Shown piece by piece: positions 11,217 to 21,790 of a stretch of DNA of 64,000 nucleotides (its first letter is position 1; each line of letters opens with the position of its first letter). The stretch spans positions 5,642,001 through 5,706,000 of the forward strand of contig JARFIW010000139.1 of assembly GCA_036346225.1 (NCBI GenBank), read 5' to 3'. The translations under genes and the position numbers were made by a program. The notes under the pieces are model-generated. The model worked only from the letters and a program-made list of their open reading frames with translations, made no database searches and was not told the origin of the DNA. The stretch is from Platerodrilus igneus (taxonomy: Eukaryota; Arthropoda; Insecta; Coleoptera; Lycidae).

Positions 11217-13579
11217 GAAATTTAATTCTATTTAAATACTGCGGGGTGTCGGGAATTGTAAAATTATTTAAATTGAAATGCATGCAGATTCCTCTCTTGA
11301 TCTTTCCTTTTAAATATTAAAAGTTTGTTACGTTTATTGTGAACATCCCGTACATTTTTTTGAATTCGATTTCTGTTGTTAAATCCTAAAGCCTAACTAA
11401 TAATAGATACTCCTTCATAAAGTTTATGCTAAAATTAAACAGGCGATAACTGTTTCTAGGTATTTGATAATTGATTCTTATGTGTTTTCCATTGAACGCT
11501 TCGTCGAATTAAAGCCGCGTATTATCCCAATAAACCGTGTTTTTCCAATTTTATTTCCTTAACAACAATATTACTTTGAGCTCTGGTCATTAGTGAAACA
11601 AAATTAATATTGACTCGCTTTTCAGTCTGCACAACGAAAACACGTGTAGAATGGTTGGTTGTTTCCGTTTTTCTGTATGAAAAGTTCGCGCACGCCTTAC
11701 AGCGTGCTCCTTCCGGTAGCCCTTAAAGCCACAATGAATGGTCGCTCCTTGTTGTGATGGGAGGACCATCCCAAGGCGGGATCACGCGTACCTCTGTTTC
11801 GCACCGTTTTTACAGGCGGTAGGAGCCAGGCCGACGGTGGTAGCTCAAGGGTGAGTGTTTATACACTAATTTTCTTATATGGGTACCCCGTAGTTGTTGG
11901 AAACAACATATGTACACGGGTGTACGGATGCATCGCCTTGTTGGTGGCAAAATGACTGGTTGTTTGTATGTGCGAGGATATTATAATGTTTACTGATTTC
12001 TTTATTAGGATAATTTTATGTATAGAATTCCGTATTTACAATGCTGATTTCGAGCTGCGATTTTTAGTAGGGTAATTTTGTTCCTTTTTCTTGTTTGAAG
12101 ATTAATATAGGGGTGACCTAAAAACTGCAACTCGCCATGTTAAAGATGATTTTTTTTTTATTTCGTAAATATGTATATTGTGTACCTACGAATTGTTCAT
12201 TTTTGGTACTATTGTGTTTTGTATATAATTAGTTTTTTTTTAAATAGAGGTTTTTAGTTTGTAAAATGTTGAATGTGCGTGCATGAGTATATTTTTATTT
12301 CAGGCCTCCCTTAATTTTTTTCTGTATGTATAAGACCCCGCCCTCTCGCCGATTGAGCCCGGTCAATTTCTTCTTTTACTTCCTCGGTTTTATTTTCTTT
12401 TTTTTTAGATTACGTCGCTGGACGTAGCAAGTTGTAATTATTTTATATTGTGGAAAAGCGTTACTAATTTTTGAAATAGTGTAATATTATCAGTACTTCC
12501 TCTGAAAGATGCTGAAATACACAATATCTTTTGATCAAAGGACATTGCAAATTTGCAGCAGTGTTACAGATTGAAGCTGCTGATCAATTTTTACCATATC
12601 AAGTTCAAAATTGAGTAACAGTCAACCACAACATACCAAATTAAATCTTTTAATTTTAAAACTGCTATACACCCCAAGAGTAGTAATTCAAATACATTAA
12701 ATAGATGTAACATTTACCCTCCTGAACACATGAAAACGGAATTGAAACTGAAACTGCAATAAGTTTTGATTTAAACAGTATTTATTCAAAATCGTTTACA
12801 TTCATTATATAATAAAAGTCATTACCTCATTGAAATACTGATACGTCAAAAAGATTAAACAAAGACAGTTCTCTGAATATTATTAATATGAACATTGTTT
12901 AAGCCACATGTTATTTTATTTTATTAAAATATATATTCAATCAAGTTTGATTAGATAAAGTAAAAGTTGTTGTATGCACCTTTCAACCTGTAGTACAATA
13001 TAGTAGTTTTAGAGAATTGACCGTCAAACCAACAACCATTCGGATCGCTAAGTAGAAATTAGAATCTTTGTGGAATTATTGTTTCTTTGGCTTAAGTGAA
13101 AAGTTTAGTTTTTGATGCTAATCCTGAGGTCGGTGTACGGATAATCGAGTGATTCCTTTGTTTCCCAATCCTTAACCTTAAATCACAACATATCAAGAAG
13201 TCGACTACAGATAGTAAATGAATATTTATTGTTTGATTTAAATTTTGTCTGCCATATACAGTCTCCAAAATGACCTTAGAAAAAATATTATTCGTCATAC
13301 CAGCGCGAACAAACACTGTTCCTAATCTATTTCAACCTACTTCTTGATAAATATTTTTGTCAACTAAAAATAATCGTGTAAATTACGTTGTACTTTTAAA
13401 AACAGTATAATTACCGTTTCAAACCCAAAAATATGCAGATTACACCAAAAACGTTTTGACAAAATGCACACGTAACAAATTTATACTTTTTAGGTTAGCG
13501 TCATAAGTTGTTTGCCTAATATAAACATACATTTAATGTACTTGTTGATCCCTTCTCCTTGACCCTTCCTTTTGTAATT
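11217..13579. other. Unassigned DNA with a GC-richer island
   Basis: No coding gene. The interval 11690-11865 is clearly richer in G and C than its surroundings and ends in GTGAGTG near 11850, a strong 5' splice-site match. A pyrimidine-rich CTCCTTCCGGTAG near 11708 could be a transcription start. It could be a non-coding first exon, but no partner exon was found. Open frames such as 13092-13316 minus are not recognised. Confidence 0.25.
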
Positions 13580-13650
13580 TTTGTATGCACTGCCATCTAG
13601 TGAGATGTGCATTCTCGTTTTACGTGCCAACAGTTCCTCTATCCAAGTGC
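13580..13650 (+). repeat. Short copy of the GCCATCTAGTGAG repeat
   Basis: The word GCCATCTAGTGAGATGTGC, followed by a diverged CTCGTTT...GCCAAC...GTTCCTC, matches the right ends of the repeats at about 11178 and 16424. It is a third, diverged copy of that repeat end. Confidence 0.5.
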
Positions 13651-14034
13651 CAACACCATGGAGACTATCAGTAGTTCGCAATTTTATGCTAGCTTTTACT
13701 AGCAATTGCAAGTAATACGCTGGCGCGACATTCTACTACAAATTCGTTTTGTTGATTATTGCGATAGGGTATGGTAAAAATGCATGGCTTCACTTCGAAT
13801 TTTTAGCACCAAATGTGTTGAATATTACAATATTCGTTTCAAATATTTTATATATGAATCATTAAACTTATTATGTTAAAATTTGATACCAAAATAGTGA
13901 AGTTTACTAGAACGTTTTAGATACAAATTTATATGACATATTACAACACTGATTTTCAAATACTCAAGTTATTATTGTTCTATTTACAAAAAGTTTATTC
14001 ATAATTACTACAAAATTTCAAAATTGTAGTAAGA
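13651..14034. other. AT-rich DNA, no feature seen
   Basis: It lies just downstream of the decayed Pao pol (minus strand), where a 3' untranslated region or LTR would be expected. I see no LTR here. Confidence 0.4.
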
Positions 14035-15298
14035 TTATCTAACCTACTTTTTTCAATGTCTTTTGGTTTTTGTTGAAGTGTATGTAGGTATTCAGTACAT
14101 CATCGTTTCCCAAACGATCGTTGGATACGCTGAATTAACTGCCAACGATCCAATCTAGATATTATGATATTCGTTAAGTCAGAATGAGGTACTACTGAAA
14201 CTGGCTCAATATTTAAAAAATATGCCGAATTTAGATAAGAAAAATCATGAGGATCATTTGTTATAGGACATAATGGCCTAGAATTTAAGATCTATTCTAT
14301 TTGATTCAGCACGGTATTAAATTCTTCGCAGGACAAAATTTGTTTAACGAACTTCATTCCGGCCTCCCACAAACCTCCAAAATGAATGGTTGAGGAAGGT
14401 ATAAACACGAAATCTATTCCCTATGCGTCTGAAGACTCCGACATTAAACGAGTTTTACGAGACACTCCCACAAGTTTACTTCCGTTGTCGAAATATAACT
14501 TCAAACATTTTCCACAATGTGCAATAAATCTACCTAAAACTGCTGTGAAAGTGTGTTTAGAATGATTAAACATCAATTCGAGGTGTAAAACTTTCGTGCT
14601 GAAACACACGAATAAGCATAAGCGTTATTGGATTTTGCTCCTCGTGTACGTCTCGTAATAATAGGAAACTGACCGCCAATGTACATTCCTGGGATAAATC
14701 GAGAACTAGACAAATCTCCCATGGGAGGCGAGTTGATATAGGATTGAAACGAAAATATTTTATACATGATTTCAAACACCGAGTTACAGCTCTTTTTCCA
14801 GAAAATATTCTAAAATTTTATACTAACAAAAATCGAGTAGCGCGAATTCCTGGATGCACATGCCCATAGTGGCAATATTTAATAATTAAATCAGTCAATT
14901 TATGACACTTGGGAAATAACCTAATTCTTTCTGAATTCCTAAACTGACCGCCCACCCTAATAGAATCTTCACTATCTAAAAAAGGGGATAATGGACGTAA
15001 CTGCTTAGACACTAGTTTATTTTGACGAAAATTCTCAATTTCCTTAGCAAAAACGTGTTTTAGCAACAACTTAAAGAGAAACGTATTTCAGATTGGGAAA
15101 TATGACAATCTCTCGCTGAAACATCACTTCCATAAGTTTTAATAAATTTGCGACAATACACAATTATACGAACTATTTTTTGTTTATTCGAAAATTTATT
15201 TAATGATTAATCATAAATATTATTTTCTGTTGCAGGAATTACTAGAAATGTTTTAATGACCTTTTGTTGTTCAACAATGGGGTTTCCTAATTATGTAG
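14035..15298 (-). pseudogene. BEL/Pao integrase, decayed
   Basis: Integrase inserts the cDNA copy into the host genome. From right to left there is the zinc-binding N-terminal region (ORF 14818-15069, with RVGGQFRNSERI and HYGHVHPGIRATRFLL). The catalytic core follows in two frames around 14421-14775: PPMGDLSSSRF, then STKVLHLELMF, then a DNG with the catalytic aspartate in LYFDNGSKLVG. Next is HFGGLWEAGM with the catalytic glutamate (about 14400-14340). The C-terminal region has ILNSRPLCPITNDP and a tryptophan-containing RLDRWQLIQRIQ. Frameshifts and at least one in-frame stop make it inactive. Its upstream end abuts the two-LTR insertion at 15298. Confidence 0.85.
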
Positions 15299-15700
15299 TG
15301 TTCAGCGCGGGGGGTCTTATAAATTTGTATATCGACTTACCTCCGCGGGTTTTTGTTGTTCTAAGATGTAGTTCCGTACTCTTCAGCTAAGTGGACTGTA
15401 TTCGAGATTATAGTACGTGTTACTTTGCACTTGCACTGTGTTGTTAGGGGTTCATCGATAAAGTCGGCGGCACTATTGACAAACTCACGTTACCGAACGA
15501 AGAACCGACTGTTCTGCTTCGATATCGATGAGAGAGTGTTTTTTCACTACCCTTTTTTCAACTTATTTACACATGCACAAGGAATTTTTACGACAGGATA
15601 TAAGGTAACAAGGGATGACTGCTTTACTATTTGATTTACAACAACAAATTTAAAATAACTTAAAATTAACCACGCGAACGTGCGATAAAGAGACCAAACA
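15299..15700 (-). repeat. LTR of the non-coding element, left copy
   Basis: 402 bp, TG...CA termini. Partner of 16775-17175 and a relative of the solo LTR at 17892-18302. Confidence 0.88.
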
Positions 15701-16774
15701 GTCATCCACTCTTTAAAATAACCAAACACTTTTGTGAATTTGAACATTTTGCTTTTCAAAACACGAAAATTGTTTGACTGACAATAATTTCTTTACAAAT
15801 TTCAAAATTAGTGATATTTTAACTTAAATTGTATATAATTATTAATGATTTCAATTAAACGATTTTGTATAAATTACAGATAATGCAAGCGAAGTTGTCA
15901 GTCGGCCATATTTACGTTTGTTTTGAATAATTCTAATACAGTTCATGCTCTTGCTGGTCCACTGCAGCTTATGTAATCCTTGAGTTTTCGTTTTATGTAA
16001 ACTGAATTTAATTTATAAAAATTATAATCTTTAAAAATAAAACTATAAAGAGGATACCTACTTACTTCGAGAATCTTAATAACATTCCAGACCTTTAGTG
16101 GTTCCATTCCTGTAGTTACAATCATGTAGTTCCAGTCATTTTGCTTACCGACTTGCACGTGTGAAATTTCATTCAATGTTACTTTAAGTTGTTGCTGGAG
16201 GTGCAATATGTTAAGACGATTTACCAATATAATAGCTATAATATTATCAGAATTATGGCAGAGTTTGAATAACGTTAAACTTGCCGTATTTACAGCGTTC
16301 GAGTAAATGAATAATAAAGTATTTGACGCGCGCACGTTGTGCAAATTGAAAATGTAGACTATAGTATGTTAAATAGTATATTAGATACGCCAATTTTGGT
16401 TAAGTTTTTATCGGTACGATTACGCCATCTAGTGAGATGTGCGTCCTCGTTTCAGCCGGCGCGAATGGTTCCTCGAACTTGAGACGACAAATAAGGTAAA
16501 GATTTACAATACAATAACCCCTCATAAATTTAGTTTACCTAAAGTAAACTGTTCGACCACTATAATCTTTGACACAAAAGATACGGGATATATTATAAAA
16601 TCTACCGTTATAACCAGATGTTTCTACCATTAAATTTGCAAGCAGGATGTTATTCTCTTTGTAACACGTTTAACCATAATCAAAACTACGACAATTGTTA
16701 AATTTAAGTATAAATGAGGAGCTTAAAGGATAGGAACTAATTAATTAATTAAATAATCCGGTGATGAAGGCCAT
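15701..16774. other. Interior of the non-coding LTR element
   Basis: Contains copies of the dispersed repeats seen at 8745-8944 and 10672-11216. On the minus strand, a 129-bp block (16194-16066) is open for 43 codons and lies between CTCCAG and GTAAGT, like a small internal exon; it is part of a longer 133-codon open frame (15943-16344). The peptide (QQLKVTLNEISHVQVG...) is not recognised. No gag, pol or env signature is seen. Confidence 0.55.
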
Positions 16775-17175
16775 TGTTCAGCGCGGGGGTCTTATAAATT
16801 TGTATATCGACTTACCTCCGCGGGTTTTTGTTGTTCTAAGATGTAGTTCCTTACTCTTCAGCTAAGTGGACTGTATTCGAGATTATAGTACGTATTACTT
16901 TGCACTTGCACTGTGTTTTTTAGGGGTTTATCGATAAAGTCGGCGGCACTATTGACAAACTCACGTTTCTGAACGAAGAACCGACTGTTCTGCTTTGATA
17001 TCGATGAGAGAGTGTTTTTTACTACCCCTTTTTCAACTTATTTACACATGCACAAGGAATTTTTACGACAGGATATAAGGGAACAAGGGATCACAGTTTT
17101 ACTATTTGATTTACAACTACAAATTTAAAATAACTTAAAATTAACCACGCGAACGTGCGATAAAGAGACCGAACA
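16775..17175 (-). repeat. LTR of the non-coding element, right copy
   Basis: 401 bp, ends ACCGAACA directly before the TGTAG target duplication. If the element is on the minus strand, this is its 5' LTR. Confidence 0.88.
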
Positions 17176-17180
17176 TGTAG

Positions 17181-17891
17181 GCTTCTTAACGAACCAATCA
17201 GAATTATTTTCCTATAAAAACAGAGAACCGATTCATCATAAAGGGTGAGTGACCAACTCTGAATAATAAAGTCCGCCTTATCTGCTGGGTTATTTTTAGA
17301 CATAATATGATGCTCATTTGGAGGACGGACCCGACTTTCAATGTGTGTGACTATTTCCCACAAATGTTTTCCACCTATTCGGAGGGGATTCAATCCAAGC
17401 CAGAATCATTTTTGAGTCTGACCAAGCTAAAATATCTGAAAATGTTACTTTATTTTTAAAAGTATTAACCGCCAATTCTATTAAATCCGCTAATAAGACG
17501 GCAGCACAAAGCTCAAGCATTGGCAGAGTAATTTGAATTAAAGGCGCAACTTTAGATTTAGCGTATATTAACGTCAGTGTTACATTTTTGCTTACTTCAA
17601 AACAGCTCAAATATCCTATCGTTGCATACCCTGCTAAACTAAGATCACAAAAACCATGCAATTCGATTTTTGTGCAATGCTCCGGTATACAAAAGTGTGA
17701 TATTTTATTTAATCTCTGAAATTTCTGGCAAATCGGAAATTAATTTTTTCCTTTTTGCCAGAAATTCAGAAAGGATATTCTCATCCCATGAAACACCCAT
17801 TGTCTATAATTCAGGCACAAATATTCTAGCTAAATAAAGGCGATAACCACAAGGGGTTGTATATTTTGGCAATATCTGAAAGTATTGTACG
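17181..17891 (-). pseudogene. BEL/Pao RNase H region, decayed
   Basis: This minus-strand part joins the RT connection region to the RNase H domain. Upstream blocks include GVSWDENILSEF and LISDLPEISEI (about 17815-17700). The RNase H domain proper is in ORF 17338-17661: HGFCDLSLAGYATIGYL contains the first catalytic aspartate, followed by AKSKVAPL, LPMLELCAAVLLADLI with its conserved glutamate, and LAWSDSKMILAWI with an aspartate. The next block has the SRVRPPNEHH-NNPADKAD pattern. Frames shift between blocks. It is bounded by the solo LTR at 17892 and by the two-LTR element at 17175. Confidence 0.85.
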
Positions 17892-18302
17892 TGTTAACGC
17901 GCGAGGGGTCTTATAATTTTATACATCGACTTACCTCAGCCGTATTCTATTGTTCTATAAGTGTCGTTTCTACTCTTCAACGAAGTGGACTGTATGGCTA
18001 TTTATTGGACGTGTTATACGTACGCACTATCACTGTGTTTTTTAGGGTTTATCCATAAAATCACATTTGGAGATACTAATGACTTAACTCACTTTAGCGA
18101 ACCAACAAACGTTTATCTTCGATGTCTATGAGCAAGTGTCGATCACTACCCCTTTTTTCAAATTAATTTCCACAGACACAAAGGCGGTTTTATGACAGGA
18201 TATAATAGGACAAGGGATGACAGCTTTGCCATTTGATTTACAACTATGAATTTACAAGGACTTAAAATTAAACACGACAACGTGCGACAGAGAAACCAAA
18301 CA
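17892..18302 (-). repeat. Solo LTR, same family, older
   Basis: 411 bp, starting TGTTAACGCGCGAGGGGTC and ending GAAACCAAACA, clearly related along its whole length to the LTRs at 15299 and 16775 but more diverged. The flanks GTACG (17887-17891) and GTAAG (18303-18307) look like a 5-bp target duplication with one change. It interrupts the Pao RT: the coding blocks on either side join at the conserved 'SDIAKIY-P' region when it is removed. A solo LTR is the usual product of recombination between the two LTRs of one element. Confidence 0.8.
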
Positions 18303-19085
18303 GTAAGTTTTGTACATTCACTTTCCTAAATATGAAAATTATAAAGAAACGTGTCTGTATTAGGTTGCTACGAAAGCCTAATATTTTTTGAAAGAAACTA
18401 TTATCATTATCCTGAAATGTAAATGTCTGTGAATAATGATACTTTTGAGGTAAATACGATAATACTTCTAGATAGTTCCTGCTCCATTTGCGGAGTTCAA
18501 AGCGTCCATTTTTACAAAGATTAAATAATTCTTCAACTACTTGCTTGGCAAAGTTAACAGACACAACCTGGTCTGATATTAAAACTTCTGATGCAATAGG
18601 AAATTTAGATGATTATAATTTAGTTAACTTCTAAATAGTACGTAGAGCACGAAAAGAAGAGGAACTAACTCCATGCGGTACTGAATTTAACCTAAAATCT
18701 TTAACAGGTTCAGAACTGGAACTCCACACAATTTTCGGATAATCACTATGAGTTTGTTTTAATTCAGTGTTCTCATACATGCATTTTATATCCGCTGTGA
18801 TAACAACGGGGGTGCATACGAGATGCAATAGTAAGATATTGATGTCTTTTTGTAAAGACGGATCAATTAACTGGGTATTATTTAAAGAATTTCCTTCTTC
18901 ATCTTTACAACTAGCATCAAATACGACATGAAGTTTAGTGGTAGTACTATGCTGTCTACTATAAACCAAAAAATGCGGTATGTAATAGAGTTTTAGATCA
19001 TTCGAATTATTTTTAGGTAGCGTGTCTACTTCAGACAAATAATATGCTATAAATTCTTTTAGATTCTTTTGGAATGTGTGGAGCA
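18303..19085 (-). pseudogene. BEL/Pao reverse transcriptase, decayed and 5'-truncated
   Basis: Reverse transcriptase would copy element RNA into DNA. ORF 18631-19119 contains YYIPHFLVYS, then TTKLHVVFDASC, then LNNTQLIDPSLQ and VITADIKCMYENT, which holds the motif-A aspartate of Pao elements (the usual TADIEKMYRQI). After a frame change comes VVEELFNLCKNGRFELRKWS (ORF 18268-18564), the palm-to-thumb region. Only the section from about 19085 leftward fits Pao; the first codons of the open frame belong to unrelated GC-rich sequence, so the RT start is lost. Confidence 0.88.
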
Positions 19086-19405
19086 GCTCCGTCGCCGACT
19101 TCCTCCTCCCACTTCCCACCTAGTAGGTAATAAATGGGCTTTTCTGTACTTTCAACTACCTCTATTTCGACTACTTTTAAAAGTAACCGTTTAAGTCTTT
19201 TCCTTAACTGTTATTCGGATTCGCGGTGGTTCCTTCAATTAAGCTAGGATCTTCGTAAAATTTTTCATATTTACTAAATAACATCTAATTATAATTTTAT
19301 TTACCTAATATAAGATATATAATATAATACATTTACTTTTACACAAAAAAGCAACCATATCCTTATTTTTACTTGGAGTTGTTTTTAACTTATCCAATTC
19401 TTATT
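19086..19405 (-). repeat. Repeat end, inverted copy of 21560-21790
   Basis: Read on the minus strand, this interval matches 21560-21790 read on the plus strand. Shared words include GCAACTCCAAGTAAA versus ACAACTCCAAGTAAA, and CGCGAATCCGAATAACAG versus AGCGAATCCGAATAACAG. It is the 3' flank of the unknown coding unit to its right. Confidence 0.65.
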
Positions 19406-21373
19406 TTATAATTCAAATCTACATTCCTTTCTTGCAACTTCTTTTTTACCGATAATTGGATACGACAAGGGGTTCTGATTTTCGAACTGCAAAATGTAAC
19501 GGACTTTATTTCTGTGCTCTACTACTTTAACCCCCTGCAATAGGAAGTTCTGTCCTCTATCTAGTTGCTCCAGTATGCGACACTTAGTAATGCTTATACG
19601 CCCCTTTACTTCTTGTATATGAATTTCGTTGAATCCTAGAATGGATACATGTTCTATGTTTTTCCAGACATCCGAGAAAAATTTGTCTTCCACTTTCGAT
19701 AGTGAGTGGTCATTATATTGCACCATTAGTTTTAAATGTTGCAAAAGACTTCCGTAGGCAGGCAAATCAAATCCAATTCGATAAAAGGAGTTAGCACGCA
19801 TCCCTATTTTCCAAGCTCTTCTCTTGCATCGTACATCTTAATACAATGAAAGTTCCTTTAAAAAATATACATCTTTAGGCTCATCATTGTTCCTCTCGGC
19901 AATAACACCAACATAAAATTTTCCTTGGTTATTAACTGTCAATACAGAAACAGTATATACGCCATTAGGTCCAAATTTTTCCAATATGCTTTAAAATAAT
20001 TTATTAGTCTTCGCTTTAGCATCATCTGACATTCTTTTTCTACTAGTTGTTTGTACTGCTTTTTTAATGCGATAGTCTTTGTTTCGTACTCTAACTTTCT
20101 TCTTTTTAAATCTACTTCCTCCAATTATAATATTCTTTTCTTAATCGATTGTACATAAATAGCCGACACAGGTTCTATTTCTCTTACAGTGTAGGGTTCG
20201 CTTTCTTAAAATTTGCAGAGAAACATTTGTTGTAACGATCAGTCCTAGATCGCCGATGGTTACATTTTTGGAATTGCCGAGAAGGGTATTCCAGGCTTTG
20301 CGAAAAACGTGTCTCCTGCTTTAACATAATACGTATGTGTAATTAGTACGGCGTCGTTATTCGATTCATTTTTAACTACTTCTATGTAATTAATTGGTTA
20401 ACAATCAAAAGTGTATGCTGAAATTACGTAATTTAGTATCTTGTTCCTGTGCTCTCTATATTATCTGGTAACTTAAATTGCAATCCAGTAGATTTCTTTT
20501 TTATTACTGTTTTCTCAATAAACGTGCTGTAGAATGTTATTAACTATAAGACAACAACTATTTTGTAGATTTACGGTTAGCTTCCTCCATATTTTTGAAA
20601 TCTACACCGAATATATAGTTGCATTTCGGAGATATAATTTGCTGTTTTCCAACAAAGATAGCAGTTCTTTAATGGATTATAAACATTATCTACTGTACAA
20701 CAATTTCCAACCGAGTAGTTATACATCGTTTCTTCTAGTCTTGTAATAACATGTTCTTTGGCTAGGTTAGCTGTAAGTGTATGGACAGTTGATAAAATCA
20801 ACTATATAATTCCATATCTGGTTGCTAATGCATGGGGTGGTAACTTGGCATATAAATTTGTTAGATCTCTTAACGCGTGTACTGGAATTTACCAACGTTA
20901 AGCAGCCTTTGCCATCTGTTCTATTATATCCAAAATCGCGTTATTGTATTCTGTATATTTTCCGTGACTGATAAAGCTAAAATGATTCAATTGGTATTCA
21001 ATTGATTCCGCATTGTTCAATATCCAATTAAAGTCTTTGGTAACTTGGCATATAGATTTGTTAGATATCTCAAGGCGTGTAATTGGAATTTCCCACGTTA
21101 AGCAGTCTTTGCCATCTATTTTATTATATCTAAAATCGCGTTATTGTGTTCTGTATATTTTCCTTGACGGATAAAGTTAAAATGATTCATTTGGTATTCA
21201 ATCAATTCCGTATTGTTTAATATCCCATTGAAATCTTCGGTTATGTCTAGAACCAAGAAATAGAAATCTTTTTCGGAATGATCCAATATATCCGACGTTT
21301 TCTCGAACAAAATCTCCAGCTTAACATCTGCCAGATTCACTTTGTACGGAATACATATTGGTGTTGTATACAT
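19406..21373 (-). pseudogene. Decayed coding unit, protein not recognised
   Basis: I do not recognise this protein. Protein-like blocks follow one another on the minus strand over about 2 kb, separated by stops and frame changes. They are 21373-21116 (acidic, with DFYFLVLDITEDF), 20801-20577 (Cys-rich, NYSVGNCCTVDNVYNP and LCWKTANYI), about 19980-19840 (GPNGVYTVSVLTVNNQGKF) and 19801-19406 (131 codons ending KKEVARKECRFEL). The last block has a second, inverted copy at 21415-21556, whose end reads RKRVANRKCKFKL. The two ends are homologous in protein sense, so the region was once coding. It could be a gene from a mobile element or an integrated virus. It is not the missing Pao gag by any motif I can see. 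Confidence 0.4.
20840..21238 (-). repeat. Tandem duplication of about 199 bp
   Basis: 20840-21038 and 21039-21238 are two diverged head-to-tail copies, both starting GTAACTTGGCATATA. In the minus-strand frame they encode the same peptide pattern (DFN-ILNN-E-IEYQ-NHF-FI). The duplication lies inside the decayed coding unit, so one copy is extra relative to the ancestral protein or the protein had an internal repeat. Confidence 0.75.
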
Positions 21374-21409
21374 TTTGGTAACTATTTCCTAATCATCTGT
21401 TTTACTGAG

Positions 21410-21790
21410 CCACTTTATTTGCGCATTCTAGTAGGAATAGGTTTAGCTTTTACTCCATGTTTAGCAAATCATAAAGTTCGAAATCAGGACAAACTGTACG
21501 TATCCAAACTGGTTAGAAAACGAGTTGCAAATCGGAAATGTAAATTTAAACTATAAAATAAGAATTCCATTAAATAAGTTATAAGCAACTCCAAGTAAAG
21601 ATAAGGAAGTTGTTATTTTTTATGTGTAAATATGAATGTATTATTTTATGTATTTTATATTAGGTAAATGAAAGTTATAATCAGATGTTACTTATTAAAT
21701 ACGAAAAATTTTGCGAAGATCTTAGCTTAAATGAAATAACCACAGCGAATCCGAATAACAGCTAAAGGAAAGTATAAAAGTATTTATTAC
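21410..21790 (+). repeat. Inverted second copy of the unknown unit's 3' end
   Basis: Plus-strand copy of the last about 50 codons and 3' flank of the decayed unit. The coding end is at 21556, and the flank runs to about 21790 where both copies lose similarity near TATTTATTACCTA. With 19086-19560 it forms an inverted pair about 2 kb apart. Confidence 0.65.

Larger units (their letters stand above)
15299..17175 (-). mobile_element. Two-LTR non-coding retroelement inserted in Pao pol
   Basis: Two direct repeats of about 400 bp (15299-15700 and 16775-17175), each starting TGTTCAGCGCGG and ending ACC-A/G-AACA, enclose 1074 bp without a retroviral protein. The element is flanked by an exact 5-bp duplication, TGTAG, at 15294-15298 and 17176-17180. 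By eye the LTRs are about 95% identical. Orientation is probably minus: next to the right LTR, read on the minus strand, is TGGCCTTCATCACC, a plausible primer-binding site beginning TGG. It must have used enzymes of another element, perhaps a relative of the BEL/Pao copy it sits in. Confidence 0.85.
14035..19085 (-). mobile_element. Decayed BEL/Pao LTR retrotransposon, pol region
   Basis: On the minus strand the order is reverse transcriptase (19085 to 18303), RNase H region (17891 to 17181) and integrase (15298 to 14035), the pol order of BEL/Pao elements. The coding sequence has many stops and frameshifts. Two LTR insertions split it, one with an exact and one with a near-exact 5-bp target duplication, and removing them makes neighbouring blocks collinear. 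Gag and protease were not found: the RT is cut at about 19085, where unrelated sequence begins. No LTR belonging to this element itself was identified. Confidence 0.85.

Noticed and set aside
19406..21373. Gag of the BEL/Pao element
   Set aside because: It lies upstream of the Pao RT on the same strand, but no zinc knuckle or protease motif is visible, the RT is truncated at about 19085 by unrelated sequence, and an inverted copy of the unit's end shows it belongs to another repeat.
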